Assembly: GCA_937873165.1 (NCBI GenBank)
Contig: CALMVH010000106.1
Location: 1 to 14,095 of the forward strand
Length of the DNA stretch: 14,095 nt
Direction: 5' to 3'
DNA from: an uncultured Rhodospirillales bacterium
GTDB lineage: Bacteria > Pseudomonadota > Alphaproteobacteria > CALMVH01
Part shown: piece by piece, positions 6,895 through 14,095 of the stretch
Position numbering within the stretch: the stretch's first letter is position 1
Layout: every line of letters starts with the position of its first letter
Program-made: the position numbers and the translations under genes
Notes under the pieces: generated by a model
Seen by the model: the letters and a program-made list of their open reading frames with translations, nothing else
The model's database searches: none
Told to the model about the DNA's origin: nothing

Positions 6895-7506
6895 ATGCTT
6901 CATACAATCACCTGGCCCGACCTTATCGCCCTTCTCCAGGCGGTGTTTACGTTTCTGACGGCTGTGATCGCGTTCATGACCATCGGCATGAACCGCAATA
7001 TGAAATCGGTCGATGTCTCGCTCGGGTGCCAGACGCGGCATGCCGAGCTGATGGAGCGGCTATACCGCCTGCCCTATGCGCACGATGGCGAAGGTCATCC
7101 CGGCATCGAGACAAGCGCCCTGATCTCGGAAAGCGAGTTGTTCGCCTTATTCAACATCTATTGGCACTTGATTCATGACGAGTATCAGTACTGGCGCGAC
7201 CGCTATATTACCAATGAGATGTTTTTCAGGTGGATCGACGGGATATTCGACGAGTTTACTGCGAACTATGCTTACTTCTGCCGCGGAGCGCACAACCACG
7301 AGCACCTGATGACCTACCGGCATTTGTGGAGCAAGGTGCGCGACCAATGGTTTCGCCATCGCAGCTTCGCTCGGTTCATCACCGAAGTAGAGCGCCAGGC
7401 GTCCTCGGGGGCGTTGACGCTGGATGCGGGATCGCTCATGCGGTTCAAGCCTCGCAAGTTCCGGCGGGTCAATGAAAAACGCACGGCAACGCTGAGGGTT
7501 TGGTAG
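6895..7506 (+). CDS. Membrane-anchored protein of unknown function
   Basis: I do not recognise this 203-residue protein. One hydrophobic segment at about 9-31 (LIALLQAVFTFLTAVIAFMTI) is followed by NRNMK, which suggests a single N-terminal membrane anchor with the remainder in the cytoplasm by the positive-inside rule. The soluble part (35-203) is rich in Tyr, Trp, Phe, His and Arg. It contains an aromatic helical stretch around FALFNIYWHLIHDEYQYWRD and ends in a basic tail (MRFKPRKFRRVNEKRT). I see no nucleotide-binding loop, zinc motif or catalytic signature. The ATG at 6895 has AGGGA 4 nt upstream. It is preceded by 108 bp without a gene and followed after 59 bp by truA on the same strand, so the two may be co-transcribed. 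Codon use resembles its neighbours, with no sign of recent transfer. Confidence 0.8.
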   Translation: MLHTITWPDLIALLQAVFTFLTAVIAFMTIGMNRNMKSVDVSLGCQTRHAELMERLYRLPYAHDGEGHPGIETSALISESELFALFNIYWHLIHDEYQYWRDRYITNEMFFRWIDGIFDEFTANYAYFCRGAHNHEHLMTYRHLWSKVRDQWFRHRSFARFITEVERQASSGALTLDAGSLMRFKPRKFRRVNEKRTATLRVW

Positions 7507-7565
7507 GCCCAACTGCTGATTATAGCTATGCGTGGGCGGACCTTGCCCGGTATGACGTGAACATC

Positions 7566-8327
7566 ATGCCGCGCTGGAAGATTACACTAGAATACGATGG
7601 CTCCGGTTTTGCGGGATGGCAGCGGCAGCCCGGCGCGCCGTCCGTCCAGCAGGCCTTGGAAAATGCGCTGTCCGAATTCACCGGTGGCCAGTCGATCCGG
7701 GCAACAGGGGCCGGCAGAACAGACGCGGGCGTACACGCGCTGGGGCAGGTTGCGCATTTCGATCTGATGCGCCTGGACAGTGCCTACACAGTGCGTGAAG
7801 GCCTGAACGCCCGGCTACGGCCCCTGCCTGTCGCGATCCTGGAAGCAGAACCGGTTGCCGATACGTTCGATGCGCGGCTGCAGGCCATCCGGCGGCATTA
7901 CTTGTATCGCATCCTGAACCGGCGCCCTCATCCTGCCGTGTTGCAGCAGCGCGTCTGGCATGTTGCAAATCAGCTGGACGTCGACAGCATGCGGGAGGGT
8001 GCGGCTTGCCTGATCGGCAGGCACGACTTCACCAGCTACCGCGCGACCGAATGTCAGGCGCGTTCCCCCGTCAAGACCATCCAGTCGATCGACATCGCAC
8101 GCCATGACGAGGAGGTCACAATCCGCGTCGCTGCACCATCCTTCCTCCACCACCAGGTCCGCAACATCGTCGGTACGCTGAAGCTGGTCGGCGAAGGTCA
8201 CTGGCACTTCACACGTGTCGGGGAAGCGCTAGCGGCGCGGCACCGGTCTGCCGGGGGACCCACAGCGCCGGCGCACGGGCTGTATTTCACGCAGGTGGAC
8301 TACCATGCCATGGTGTCTCCCGCGTGA
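7566..8327 (+). CDS. truA: tRNA pseudouridine(38-40) synthase TruA
   Basis: TruA converts uridines 38, 39 and 40 in the anticodon stem-loop of many tRNAs to pseudouridine. The protein has 253 residues. It opens with the typical ITLEYDGSGFAGWQRQ (6-21). The catalytic aspartate is Asp53 in GAGRTDAGVHALGQV (48-62). Other family landmarks are FDARLQAIRRHYLYRI (101-116), GRHDFTSYRA (151-160) and FLHHQVRNIVGTL (193-205). The frame extends to a TTG at 7500, but family similarity begins at the ATG at 7566. An in-frame GTG three codons before it is a possible alternative. No strong ribosome site is visible. The gene converges on glgX with only 8 bp between stops. Many alphaproteobacteria have truA directly after def-fmt; here it lies more than 4 kb away on the opposite strand. 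Confidence 0.96.
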   Translation: MPRWKITLEYDGSGFAGWQRQPGAPSVQQALENALSEFTGGQSIRATGAGRTDAGVHALGQVAHFDLMRLDSAYTVREGLNARLRPLPVAILEAEPVADTFDARLQAIRRHYLYRILNRRPHPAVLQQRVWHVANQLDVDSMREGAACLIGRHDFTSYRATECQARSPVKTIQSIDIARHDEEVTIRVAAPSFLHHQVRNIVGTLKLVGEGHWHFTRVGEALAARHRSAGGPTAPAHGLYFTQVDYHAMVSPA

Positions 8328-8335
8328 CGTAACGC

Positions 8336-10507
8336 TTACCTCGCCTCCTCGCCTTCCTTTTCGGCTTCCAGCACGAAGCAAAGCAGCGAACGGCCGGTTA
8401 CGCCGTATTCGGCGCCAAAATCGAAGCGCGGTTTTTTCGCGGTGACCTCTTCGTCGAGGTTAGTATCCACCAGCAGCTTCCAGAAACGGCCGTGCGACAC
8501 CTGGGGCAGCGTGAACATCACGACGTCGTGGTAGGAATTATAGATCGTCAGCAGCGTGGCGTCCGAGCCGCGCTTCTTGATGCCGGTCGGCTGGGCGCGG
8601 CCATCCAGCATCATGCCCATGCAACGCGCGCCGCCTTCGTTCCACTGGTCCATGCCCATCTCAACCCCGGCGGGCGTGTACCACGACACGTCCTTGACAT
8701 CCAGTTCCTCGTTGTATGCACCGGTGTAGAAGCGCGGGCGACGCAGCACCGCGTAGTTCTGGCGCAGCGCGATGATCTTCTGCACGAACCGTGTAAGGTG
8801 CTGGCCCTCCTCGGTAACGTTCCAGTTCAGCCAGTTCAGTTCGTTGTCCTGGCAGTACGTGTTGTTGTTGCCTTCCTGGGTGCGACCGAACTCGTCGCCT
8901 GCAAGCAACATCGGCGTGCCATGGCTGAGGAACATGGTCGCTAGCATGTTCTTCTTCTGACGCTCGCGTAATCCCTTGATCTCGGGATCGTCCGTCGGGC
9001 CTTCGGCACCGCAGTTCCAGCTCTCGTTGTTGTTCGAGCCGTCGTTCCCGCCTTCGCCGTTCGCGTCGTTGTGCTTTTCATTGTAGCTCACGACGTCATT
9101 CAAGGTGAAGCCGTCATGCGCCGTCAGGAAGTTTACGCTGGCCCATGGATTGCGGCCACGATGGTTGAACATGTCGCCCGAGGCGACCAAGCGTGGTGCC
9201 AGCTTTGGCAGCATGCCTTCCTCGCCCTTCCAGTACGCGCGCACCGTATCGCGGAACTTGTCGTTCCATTCGGCCCAGCCGGGCGGGAACCCGCCTACCT
9301 GATACCCGCCGGGACCGCAATCCCAGGGCTCCGCAATCAGCTTGACGCCTGCCAGGACAGGGTCCTGCAGACATGCATCGAGAAAACCGCAGCCCTCGTC
9401 GAAGCCGTAGGGTTCGCGGCCCAGGATGGTGGCAAGATCGAAGCGGAAGCCATCCACCTGCATGTCGGTCGCCCAGTAGCGCAGCGAGTCGGTCACCATC
9501 TGCACAACACGCGGGTGGCTAAGATTGAAGGTGTTGCCGCAGCCCGTGTCGTTGACATAGTACCGCTTGTCGTCGGGCATCAGGCGATAGTACGAGGTGT
9601 TGTCGATGCCCTTGAAGCTGAGGGTCGGCCCCATTTCGTTACCTTCGGCGGTGTGGTTGTACACCACGTCCAGGATGACCTCCAGCCCGGCATCGTGCAG
9701 GCGGCCCACCATCTCCTTGAACTCTTCCAGCTTGTGCATGGCCGAGTAATGCGGGGCGGGCGAGTAGAAGCCCATGGTGTTGTAGCCCCAGTAATTATGC
9801 AGGCCCTTTTCCTGCAGGTACTGGTCGTCGAAGAACGCATGCACCGGCAGCAGCTCGACAGAGGTCACGCCCAGGGACTTGATATAGTCCACGACTTCCT
9901 TCTGGCCCATGCCGGCATACTTGCCGCGCAGGTTCTCCGGTATCGCCTGGTTCAGCTGCGTGAAGCCCTTGACATGGGTTTCATAGAAAATCGTCCGGTC
10001 CCAGGCGATGTGCGGCTTGCCCTTGTGCTGGCTCCAATCGTACTCGCCCGAGATCACCACGCTTTTCGGCATGAAACGGGCGCTGTCGAGGGTCGAGAAC
10101 GACAGGTCGCCCTTGCCTCGCTCATAGCCGAAAACAGCCTCGTCCCAAGTGATCTCGCCCTTGTAGCCCTTGCCGCACGGATCGAGCAGCAGCTTGTTGG
10201 GATTGAAGCGAAGCCCGGATTGCGGCTCGTACGGGCCGTACGCGCGAAAGCCGTAGACGGTGCCGTGGTCAAGCTCGGGAATGTAGCCGTGCCAGATTTC
10301 GTTTGTATATTCCGGCAGCTCGTAGCGCGCGATTTCCGTTGCCCCGTCCTTGTCGAACAGGCACACTTCCATCTTGGTCGCGGCGCTGGAGAACACCGCA
10401 AAGTTCACGCCCTTGCCATCCCAGGTAGCACCCAGCGGAAATGGATTGCCCTCGCGGATGCGGCTTTGCGCGGATACGTTGGGCGACAAAATGGCGGCGT
10501 CGGGCAT
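8336..10507 (-). CDS. glgX: Glycogen debranching enzyme GlgX
   Basis: GlgX is an isoamylase-type glycoside hydrolase (GH13) that cleaves alpha-1,6 branch points of phosphorylase-trimmed glycogen in the cytoplasm. The protein has 723 residues, in the normal range. A CBM48-type N-terminal domain begins at NPFPLGATWDGKGVNFAVFS (21-40). The catalytic barrel has region I DVVYNH (280-285), region II DGFRFDLA (352-359) with nucleophile Asp357, region III IAEPWD (391-396) with acid/base Glu393, and region IV TAHDGFTLNDVVSYNEKHN (462-480) with Asp465. The Asn/Gly-rich loop at 480-499 is typical of isoamylases. The ATG at 10507 has an upstream AGCAGG. No glgA, glgB, glgC, glgP or trehalose-synthesis gene is visible here. 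It is divergent from the AI-2E-type gene and converges on truA. Confidence 0.95.
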   Translation of the reverse strand: MPDAAILSPNVSAQSRIREGNPFPLGATWDGKGVNFAVFSSAATKMEVCLFDKDGATEIARYELPEYTNEIWHGYIPELDHGTVYGFRAYGPYEPQSGLRFNPNKLLLDPCGKGYKGEITWDEAVFGYERGKGDLSFSTLDSARFMPKSVVISGEYDWSQHKGKPHIAWDRTIFYETHVKGFTQLNQAIPENLRGKYAGMGQKEVVDYIKSLGVTSVELLPVHAFFDDQYLQEKGLHNYWGYNTMGFYSPAPHYSAMHKLEEFKEMVGRLHDAGLEVILDVVYNHTAEGNEMGPTLSFKGIDNTSYYRLMPDDKRYYVNDTGCGNTFNLSHPRVVQMVTDSLRYWATDMQVDGFRFDLATILGREPYGFDEGCGFLDACLQDPVLAGVKLIAEPWDCGPGGYQVGGFPPGWAEWNDKFRDTVRAYWKGEEGMLPKLAPRLVASGDMFNHRGRNPWASVNFLTAHDGFTLNDVVSYNEKHNDANGEGGNDGSNNNESWNCGAEGPTDDPEIKGLRERQKKNMLATMFLSHGTPMLLAGDEFGRTQEGNNNTYCQDNELNWLNWNVTEEGQHLTRFVQKIIALRQNYAVLRRPRFYTGAYNEELDVKDVSWYTPAGVEMGMDQWNEGGARCMGMMLDGRAQPTGIKKRGSDATLLTIYNSYHDVVMFTLPQVSHGRFWKLLVDTNLDEEVTAKKPRFDFGAEYGVTGRSLLCFVLEAEKEGEEAR

Positions 10508-10555
10508 GAAACCTGCTTGATGGTACGTAGAAGGCGAATGTGATATTTTCGCGAC

Positions 10556-10584
10556 CCAAGTTAAACCAGATGTTTCACACTTGG
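10556..10584. promoter_or_regulatory. Inverted repeat in the glgX/transporter divergent region
   Basis: The 124-bp region between the two divergent starts must hold promoters for both genes. Within it, CCAAGT and ACTTGG (10556-10561 and 10579-10584) form a 6-bp inverted repeat separated by 17 bp. This spacing places the half-sites about two helical turns apart, as for a dimeric regulator. It overlaps a second, weaker AACCA/TGGTT repeat. No confident -35/-10 pair can be named, and chance occurrence is possible. Confidence 0.25.
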
Positions 10585-10631
10585 TTCCAGCCTTTATACC
10601 AGGACCGGGATAGGGTACACAGTCGACGGCA

Positions 10632-12590
10632 ATGGTAAAAGTCGAAGCAGCGCTGGAAGCAGACGACTCGCCGAACGAGCCGGTCCGGGGTCAAACCGGA
10701 CTAACGGTCGCGGTCGGTGTCGCCATGACCGTGGCTGCCTTGTATCTGGCGCGCGAGGTCCTGGTGCCGCTGGTGGTGGCGGCCTTGCTGAGTTTCGCGC
10801 TTTCGCCGCCCATGCTGTGGCTTCGGCGCCGCCATGTGCCGCGCACCGCCTCGGTGGCAATCGTGGTCACTATCGCATTTATCGTTATCTTCGGCATCGG
10901 GCGCCTGGTGGTCGGGCAGGTTTCGTCGCTCGCCGATAACCTGCCCTCCTACCAGCATAACCTTGAGCACAAGGTTCATTCGTTGCAAGGCGCCACGAAG
11001 ACCGATGGCGGCGTGCTGGGCCGTGCCGCCGAGATGCTGCGCAACCTCAGCCGTGAACTGGAGAAAGATGCCCAGACCGGCTCGGCCACCTCAACGGCGG
11101 CTCCTCCGGTGGTGCGGGGCAAGATGGTTTCCATCCTCGATCCCGGGGCTAATGGAAAGCCTGTGATGGTCCAGATCCAGGAACCCGATCCGGCGCCTTG
11201 GCAAATCGTGCAAAGCATCGTCGGACCGTTGCTGGCGCCGCTCGCGACGACCGGCCTGATCGTGCTGTTCGTGATTTCGTTCCTGTTGCAGCGTGAAAAC
11301 CTGCGCGACCGCTTTATCCGGCTGGTGGGATCGCGCGACCTGCATCGCACCACGGAAGCTTTGAACGAGGCGGGAAGCCGCGTCAGCCGGTACCTGCTGC
11401 TTCAGGGCATGGTCAACCTGGTCTACGCCGTGCCGATCTATCTCGGGCTGCAACTGATCGGGGTTCCCAACGCCATCCTGTGGGCGTTGCTGGTGGTGCT
11501 GCTGCGCTTTGTGCCGTATCTCGGCATCATCATCGCGGGGTTGTTTCCCGTGGCGCTGTCGCTGGCCGTGGACCCCGGCTGGAACATGACTGCCTACACG
11601 GCCGCGCTGTTTGTGTGCATCGAGCTGGTGTTCGGCAACGTGATCGAGCCGTGGCTGTATGGCATGAACACAGGCCTGTCGCCCGTCGCCATCATCGTGG
11701 CGGCGACATTCTGGACGTGGCTGTGGGGACCGATCGGCTTGCTGCTGTCCACGCCCATGACCGTGTGCCTGGTGGTGCTGGGACGCCACGCGCCGCCCTT
11801 GCGGTTCCTGCACGTTCTCCTCGGCAACGATGCGCCCCTGGCGCCGCCGCAGACGTTCTACCAACGCCTGCTGGCCGACGACCCGGCCGAGGCGGCGGAG
11901 CATTGCGAAGCCTTCCTGAAGGACCGCAGCCTGGCGGCAATCTATGACGACGTTGTCCTGCCCGCCTTGGCGCTGGCGCAGGACGATGCCGCCCGGGGCG
12001 TGCTGAACCGCTCCTTGCGCGGCAGGATCCGCGAAGGCATCGCGGAGGTGATCGAAACTTTCAGCACTCTTGAAGGCGTCAAGAACTCGGTCGCGTCGTC
12101 GCCCCAGCCCCATGACAGCCTGCCCCCGGTACTGTGCATTGCCGGACGCAACGACCTCGATGAGTCCGCGACCGGGCTGCTCGTCCAGTTGCTGCACCAG
12201 CGCAAGATCAAGGCCAGGCTGGTATCGGCCGAAGCGATCCTGTCCAGCAACTCGGCGGGAGCCGACCTCGACGTGCGCGATACGGCGAACACGCGGATCA
12301 TCTGCCTGTCCTCCATGAGCGCTTCGCCGGTCAAGGCAAGGCTGCTGATCCGCAAGCTGCGGCGGCTGCATCTGCCCGATACCAAGATCATCGTCGGATT
12401 CTGGGCGGCGCCGCTCGCCAGCGACACGGCCCGGCGGGAACGGCTGGCCGCGACCGACGCCGACATGATCGTGACCACGCTGCAAGACGCGGTGGAGGAA
12501 ATCGACTCCGCTGTCAGCCGGACCGGCGCGGATTTCGACCTGTCGGCGCTGACGGAAGCCGCGGCCAACGCATTGCAAAAGATGTACTGA
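10632..12590 (+). CDS. AI-2E family membrane protein with long soluble C-terminal extension
   Basis: This is a 652-residue protein whose first about 390 residues match the AI-2E (PerM/TqsA/YdiK) transporter family. Predicted membrane segments lie near 23-40, 42-58, 73-93, 196-219, 257-276, 279-312, 320-338 and 350-384. A large polar loop (100-190) falls between the third and fourth. Family motifs are RFVPYLGIIIAG (292-303), NVIEPWLYG (336-344) and the final GPIGLLLSTPMTVCLVVLGRH (366-386). A linker YQRLLADDPAEAAEH (410-424) leads to a mostly helical stretch (about 425-485) and then an alternating strand/helix domain (about 498-625): VLCIAGR, KARLVSAEA, TRIICLSSMS, KIIVGFW, ADMIVT. This domain resembles a cobalamin-binding-type Rossmann fold but lacks the DxHxxG motif. 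Family members vary in substrate, so autoinducer-2 export is not implied. The start has no clear ribosome site. It converges on fmt with a 7-bp gap. Confidence 0.88.
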   Translation: MVKVEAALEADDSPNEPVRGQTGLTVAVGVAMTVAALYLAREVLVPLVVAALLSFALSPPMLWLRRRHVPRTASVAIVVTIAFIVIFGIGRLVVGQVSSLADNLPSYQHNLEHKVHSLQGATKTDGGVLGRAAEMLRNLSRELEKDAQTGSATSTAAPPVVRGKMVSILDPGANGKPVMVQIQEPDPAPWQIVQSIVGPLLAPLATTGLIVLFVISFLLQRENLRDRFIRLVGSRDLHRTTEALNEAGSRVSRYLLLQGMVNLVYAVPIYLGLQLIGVPNAILWALLVVLLRFVPYLGIIIAGLFPVALSLAVDPGWNMTAYTAALFVCIELVFGNVIEPWLYGMNTGLSPVAIIVAATFWTWLWGPIGLLLSTPMTVCLVVLGRHAPPLRFLHVLLGNDAPLAPPQTFYQRLLADDPAEAAEHCEAFLKDRSLAAIYDDVVLPALALAQDDAARGVLNRSLRGRIREGIAEVIETFSTLEGVKNSVASSPQPHDSLPPVLCIAGRNDLDESATGLLVQLLHQRKIKARLVSAEAILSSNSAGADLDVRDTANTRIICLSSMSASPVKARLLIRKLRRLHLPDTKIIVGFWAAPLASDTARRERLAATDADMIVTTLQDAVEEIDSAVSRTGADFDLSALTEAAANALQKMY

Positions 12591-12597
12591 CGCTTTT

Positions 12598-13545
12598 CTA
12601 ACAACGCCAAGCTGGCTCAGGCCCGATCGTTTCTCCCGGTCTCACATCGACTCCGCGGAGGACGGAAGCGCCGTCGGTCATCGATTTGCCAGGCCGCTGC
12701 ACTTGCAGCAGGCGCAGGGCGCCTTGCCCGCAAGCAACCGTCATGGCGGTATCCAGCAGAGTACCCGGCAATCCGGTCGCTTCGATGAGTTCAGCCGCCC
12801 CAACCTTGACGATCTCGCCACGCCAGTCGAACCACGTTCCGGGCCAGGGCTGCAAGGCACGCACCTGCCGCTCCAGTTCGGCAGCGGACCGGGTCCAGTC
12901 AAGGCGGCCTTCCTCCCTTGTCAGCTTGGCGGCGTAGGTCGAGGCAGCATCGTCCTGCGGCTGCGGCCGTATGGTTCCGGCAACGAATCCCTCTAAGGCG
13001 GGAACGATCAGCCGGGCTCCCAGCCGCGCCATGGCATCGTGGATTGCAGGGAAAGTCGCTTCCGGCCCGATCGGCACGGTTTCCTTTACCAGCATCGCGC
13101 CGGTGTCCAGTCCGGCATCCATCTGCATGATGGTGATGCCCGTTTCGGTATCGCCCGCCAGCATGGCGCGGTGAATGGGGGCCGCCCCCCGCCAGCGTGG
13201 CAGCAGCGAACCGTGGATGTTGACGCAGCCGTGACGGGGCGCGGCCAGGATCGCCTTTGGCAGGATCAGCCCGTAGGCCGCGACCACGGCAGCGTCGAGG
13301 TTCAAGGCGGCGAACGCCTCCTTTTCCTCCTGCGGCTTCAGCGATACCGGGTGCCGTACGGCAAACCCCCGCGCCTCCGCCACTGATTGTACAGGCGACG
13401 CCGCCAGCCTGTGCCCACGCCCGCTGGGCCGGGGCGGCTGCGTGTAAACAGCCACAATCTGGTGACCGCTTTCCCCAAGTGCTTCCAGGGCGGGAACGGC
13501 AAAGGCGGGCGTACCCATGAAGGCAAGGCGGAGGGAGGATTTCAT
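12598..13545 (-). CDS. fmt: Methionyl-tRNA formyltransferase
   Basis: Fmt formylates the amino group of methionyl-initiator tRNA using 10-formyltetrahydrofolate, so that translation starts with N-formylmethionine. The protein has 315 residues, full length. The N-terminal Rossmann domain begins LRLAFMGTPAFAVPALEAL (5-23). The formyl-transfer residues are Asn109 and His111 in CVNIHGSLLPRWRGAAPIHR (107-126) and Asp147 in MQMDAGLDTGAML. The C-terminal tRNA-binding OB-like domain (about 203-315) includes VRALQPWPGTWFDW. It lies 51 nt downstream of def on the same strand, the usual def-fmt operon. An AGGAA ribosome-site candidate sits unusually far (about 15 nt) upstream of the ATG. Between them is a 10-bp palindrome, CGCTATAGCG (13551-13560), that could fold the two closer together. 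Confidence 0.97.
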   Translation of the reverse strand: MKSSLRLAFMGTPAFAVPALEALGESGHQIVAVYTQPPRPSGRGHRLAASPVQSVAEARGFAVRHPVSLKPQEEKEAFAALNLDAAVVAAYGLILPKAILAAPRHGCVNIHGSLLPRWRGAAPIHRAMLAGDTETGITIMQMDAGLDTGAMLVKETVPIGPEATFPAIHDAMARLGARLIVPALEGFVAGTIRPQPQDDAASTYAAKLTREEGRLDWTRSAAELERQVRALQPWPGTWFDWRGEIVKVGAAELIEATGLPGTLLDTAMTVACGQGALRLLQVQRPGKSMTDGASVLRGVDVRPGETIGPEPAWRC

Positions 13546-13596
13546 GAGTGCGCTATAGCGTTCCTGCCACGTCGCGCAAAGGCCTGTGGTATGCGC

Positions 13597-14095
13597 TCAC
13601 CCGAAATCCCCCGCCTTTTTGGCTTTTTCCATGCGCCGCATGATCATGTTGCGCTTGAGGGGCGACAGGTAGTCGGTGAACAGCACGCCGTTCAGGTGGT
13701 CGATCTCGTGCTGCAAGCAGGTCGCCAGCAGGCCGTCAGCCTTGATGGTGCGGGTCTTGCCGGATTCATCGGTGTACTTGACCTCTACCCTGCCCGGGCG
13801 CTCGATATCGGCATACACCTCCGGGATCGACAGGCAGCCTTCGTTGTAAACCGAGGTTTCCGGCGATTGCCACGCGATTTCGGGGTTGACGATGCGCATA
13901 GGAGCTGGCGGCTCGTGCCTGTCTGCCAAATCCATCACGATGACGCGGCTCAATACGCCGATCTGCGGCGCGGCGAGGCCGATGCCCGGCGCTTCGTACA
14001 TGGTATCCAGCATGTCGTCCATCAGGCGGCGCAGCGCGTCGTCGACGAGCGGCACGGGTTTTGCCACGGCCTTCAGCCGGGGATCGGGCGCGATG
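13597..14095 (-). CDS. def: Peptide deformylase, 5' end beyond the window
   Basis: Peptide deformylase removes the N-formyl group from nascent proteins using a bound metal ion (usually Fe2+). All three family motifs are present, numbered from the first complete visible codon: GIGLAAPQIG (37-46), EGCLS (85-89) with metal ligand Cys87, and QHEIDH (128-133), with both His ligands and catalytic Glu130. In total 165 residues are visible against about 170-175 usual. A GTG at 14067 is in frame, but deformylase-like sequence (IAPDPRLKAVAKPV) continues upstream of it to the window edge. The true start therefore lies beyond the edge and only the first few residues are missing. It is followed by fmt on the same strand. 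Confidence 0.96.
   Translation of the reverse strand, partial: IAPDPRLKAVAKPVPLVDDALRRLMDDMLDTMYEAPGIGLAAPQIGVLSRVIVMDLADRHEPPAPMRIVNPEIAWQSPETSVYNEGCLSIPEVYADIERPGRVEVKYTDESGKTRTIKADGLLATCLQHEIDHLNGVLFTDYLSPLKRNMIMRRMEKAKKAGDFG

Noticed and set aside
7557..7568. The 12-mer GTGAACATCATG at both the truA and ferredoxin start codons
   Set aside because: Repeated 12-mers are expected by chance in a window this size. The coincidence at two starts is curious, but nothing else in the flanks matches.
9071..10543. 490-codon open frame on the plus strand opposite glgX
   Set aside because: It lies almost wholly antisense to a GlgX with all catalytic motifs intact. Its composition (Val, His, Ala, Arg and Gln rich, no recognisable domain) is typical of an antisense shadow in GC-rich DNA.
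10571..10586. Possible third parS in the glgX/transporter gap (TGTTTCAC followed by ACTTGGTT)
   Set aside because: Only the left half matches; the right half shares essentially nothing with GTGAAACA, so ParB recognition is unlikely.
11091..12578. 495-codon open frame on the minus strand opposite the AI-2E-type gene
   Set aside because: The translation is a Gln/Arg/His/Asp-rich string without hydrophobic core patterns, whereas the plus strand gives a coherent membrane protein with family motifs.
14065..14067. GTG as the start of peptide deformylase
   Set aside because: Family-typical residues continue in frame upstream to the window edge, so the real start lies outside the window.

Overview
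The window is a gene-dense, GC-rich (about 60% by eye) chromosomal segment. It looks like an alphaproteobacterium. The evidence is the mnmE-mnmG-rsmG-parA-parB order with exact TGTTTCACGTGAAACA parS palindromes, plus alphaproteobacterial-looking Fmt, TruA and MnmE proteins. I would not name an order or genus from this alone. I see no tRNA, rRNA, CRISPR array, insertion sequence or prophage gene.

Left part (1-5982). The 3' end of an unrecognised plus-strand gene stops just short of a compact minus-strand run. In transcription order the run is a thioredoxin-like [2Fe-2S] ferredoxin, mnmE, mnmG, rsmG, parA and parB. Most junctions overlap by 1 to 14 nt, so the run probably forms one or two translationally coupled operons, with a weak terminator after parB. 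MnmE and MnmG jointly modify the tRNA wobble uridine, RsmG methylates 16S rRNA, and ParA/ParB segregate the chromosome. Two ParB-binding parS sites lie inside the cluster: one is written into the rsmG coding sequence, and one sits between mnmE and mnmG within a 24-bp perfect palindrome.

Middle part (5983-8327). Three plus-strand genes follow: a dienelactone hydrolase-family enzyme, a 203-residue membrane-anchored protein I do not recognise, and truA (tRNA pseudouridine synthase).

Right part (8328-14095). A glycogen debranching enzyme (glgX, minus) and a long AI-2E-family membrane protein (plus) are transcribed divergently from a 124-bp region. The AI-2E-type protein has a roughly 260-residue soluble extension that reads like a cobalamin-binding-type Rossmann fold without its cobalamin motif. 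After it come fmt and the 5'-truncated def on the minus strand. Together these two handle N-formylation of initiator tRNA and deformylation of new proteins. In many alphaproteobacteria def-fmt-truA is one operon. Here truA is detached and reversed, with glgX and the transporter gene in between.

The window is mostly housekeeping. I do not see a convincing new defence, mobile or biosynthetic system. The items most worth a second look are the parS placement, the fused transporter domain, the ferredoxin coupled to mnmE, and the unknown membrane protein.
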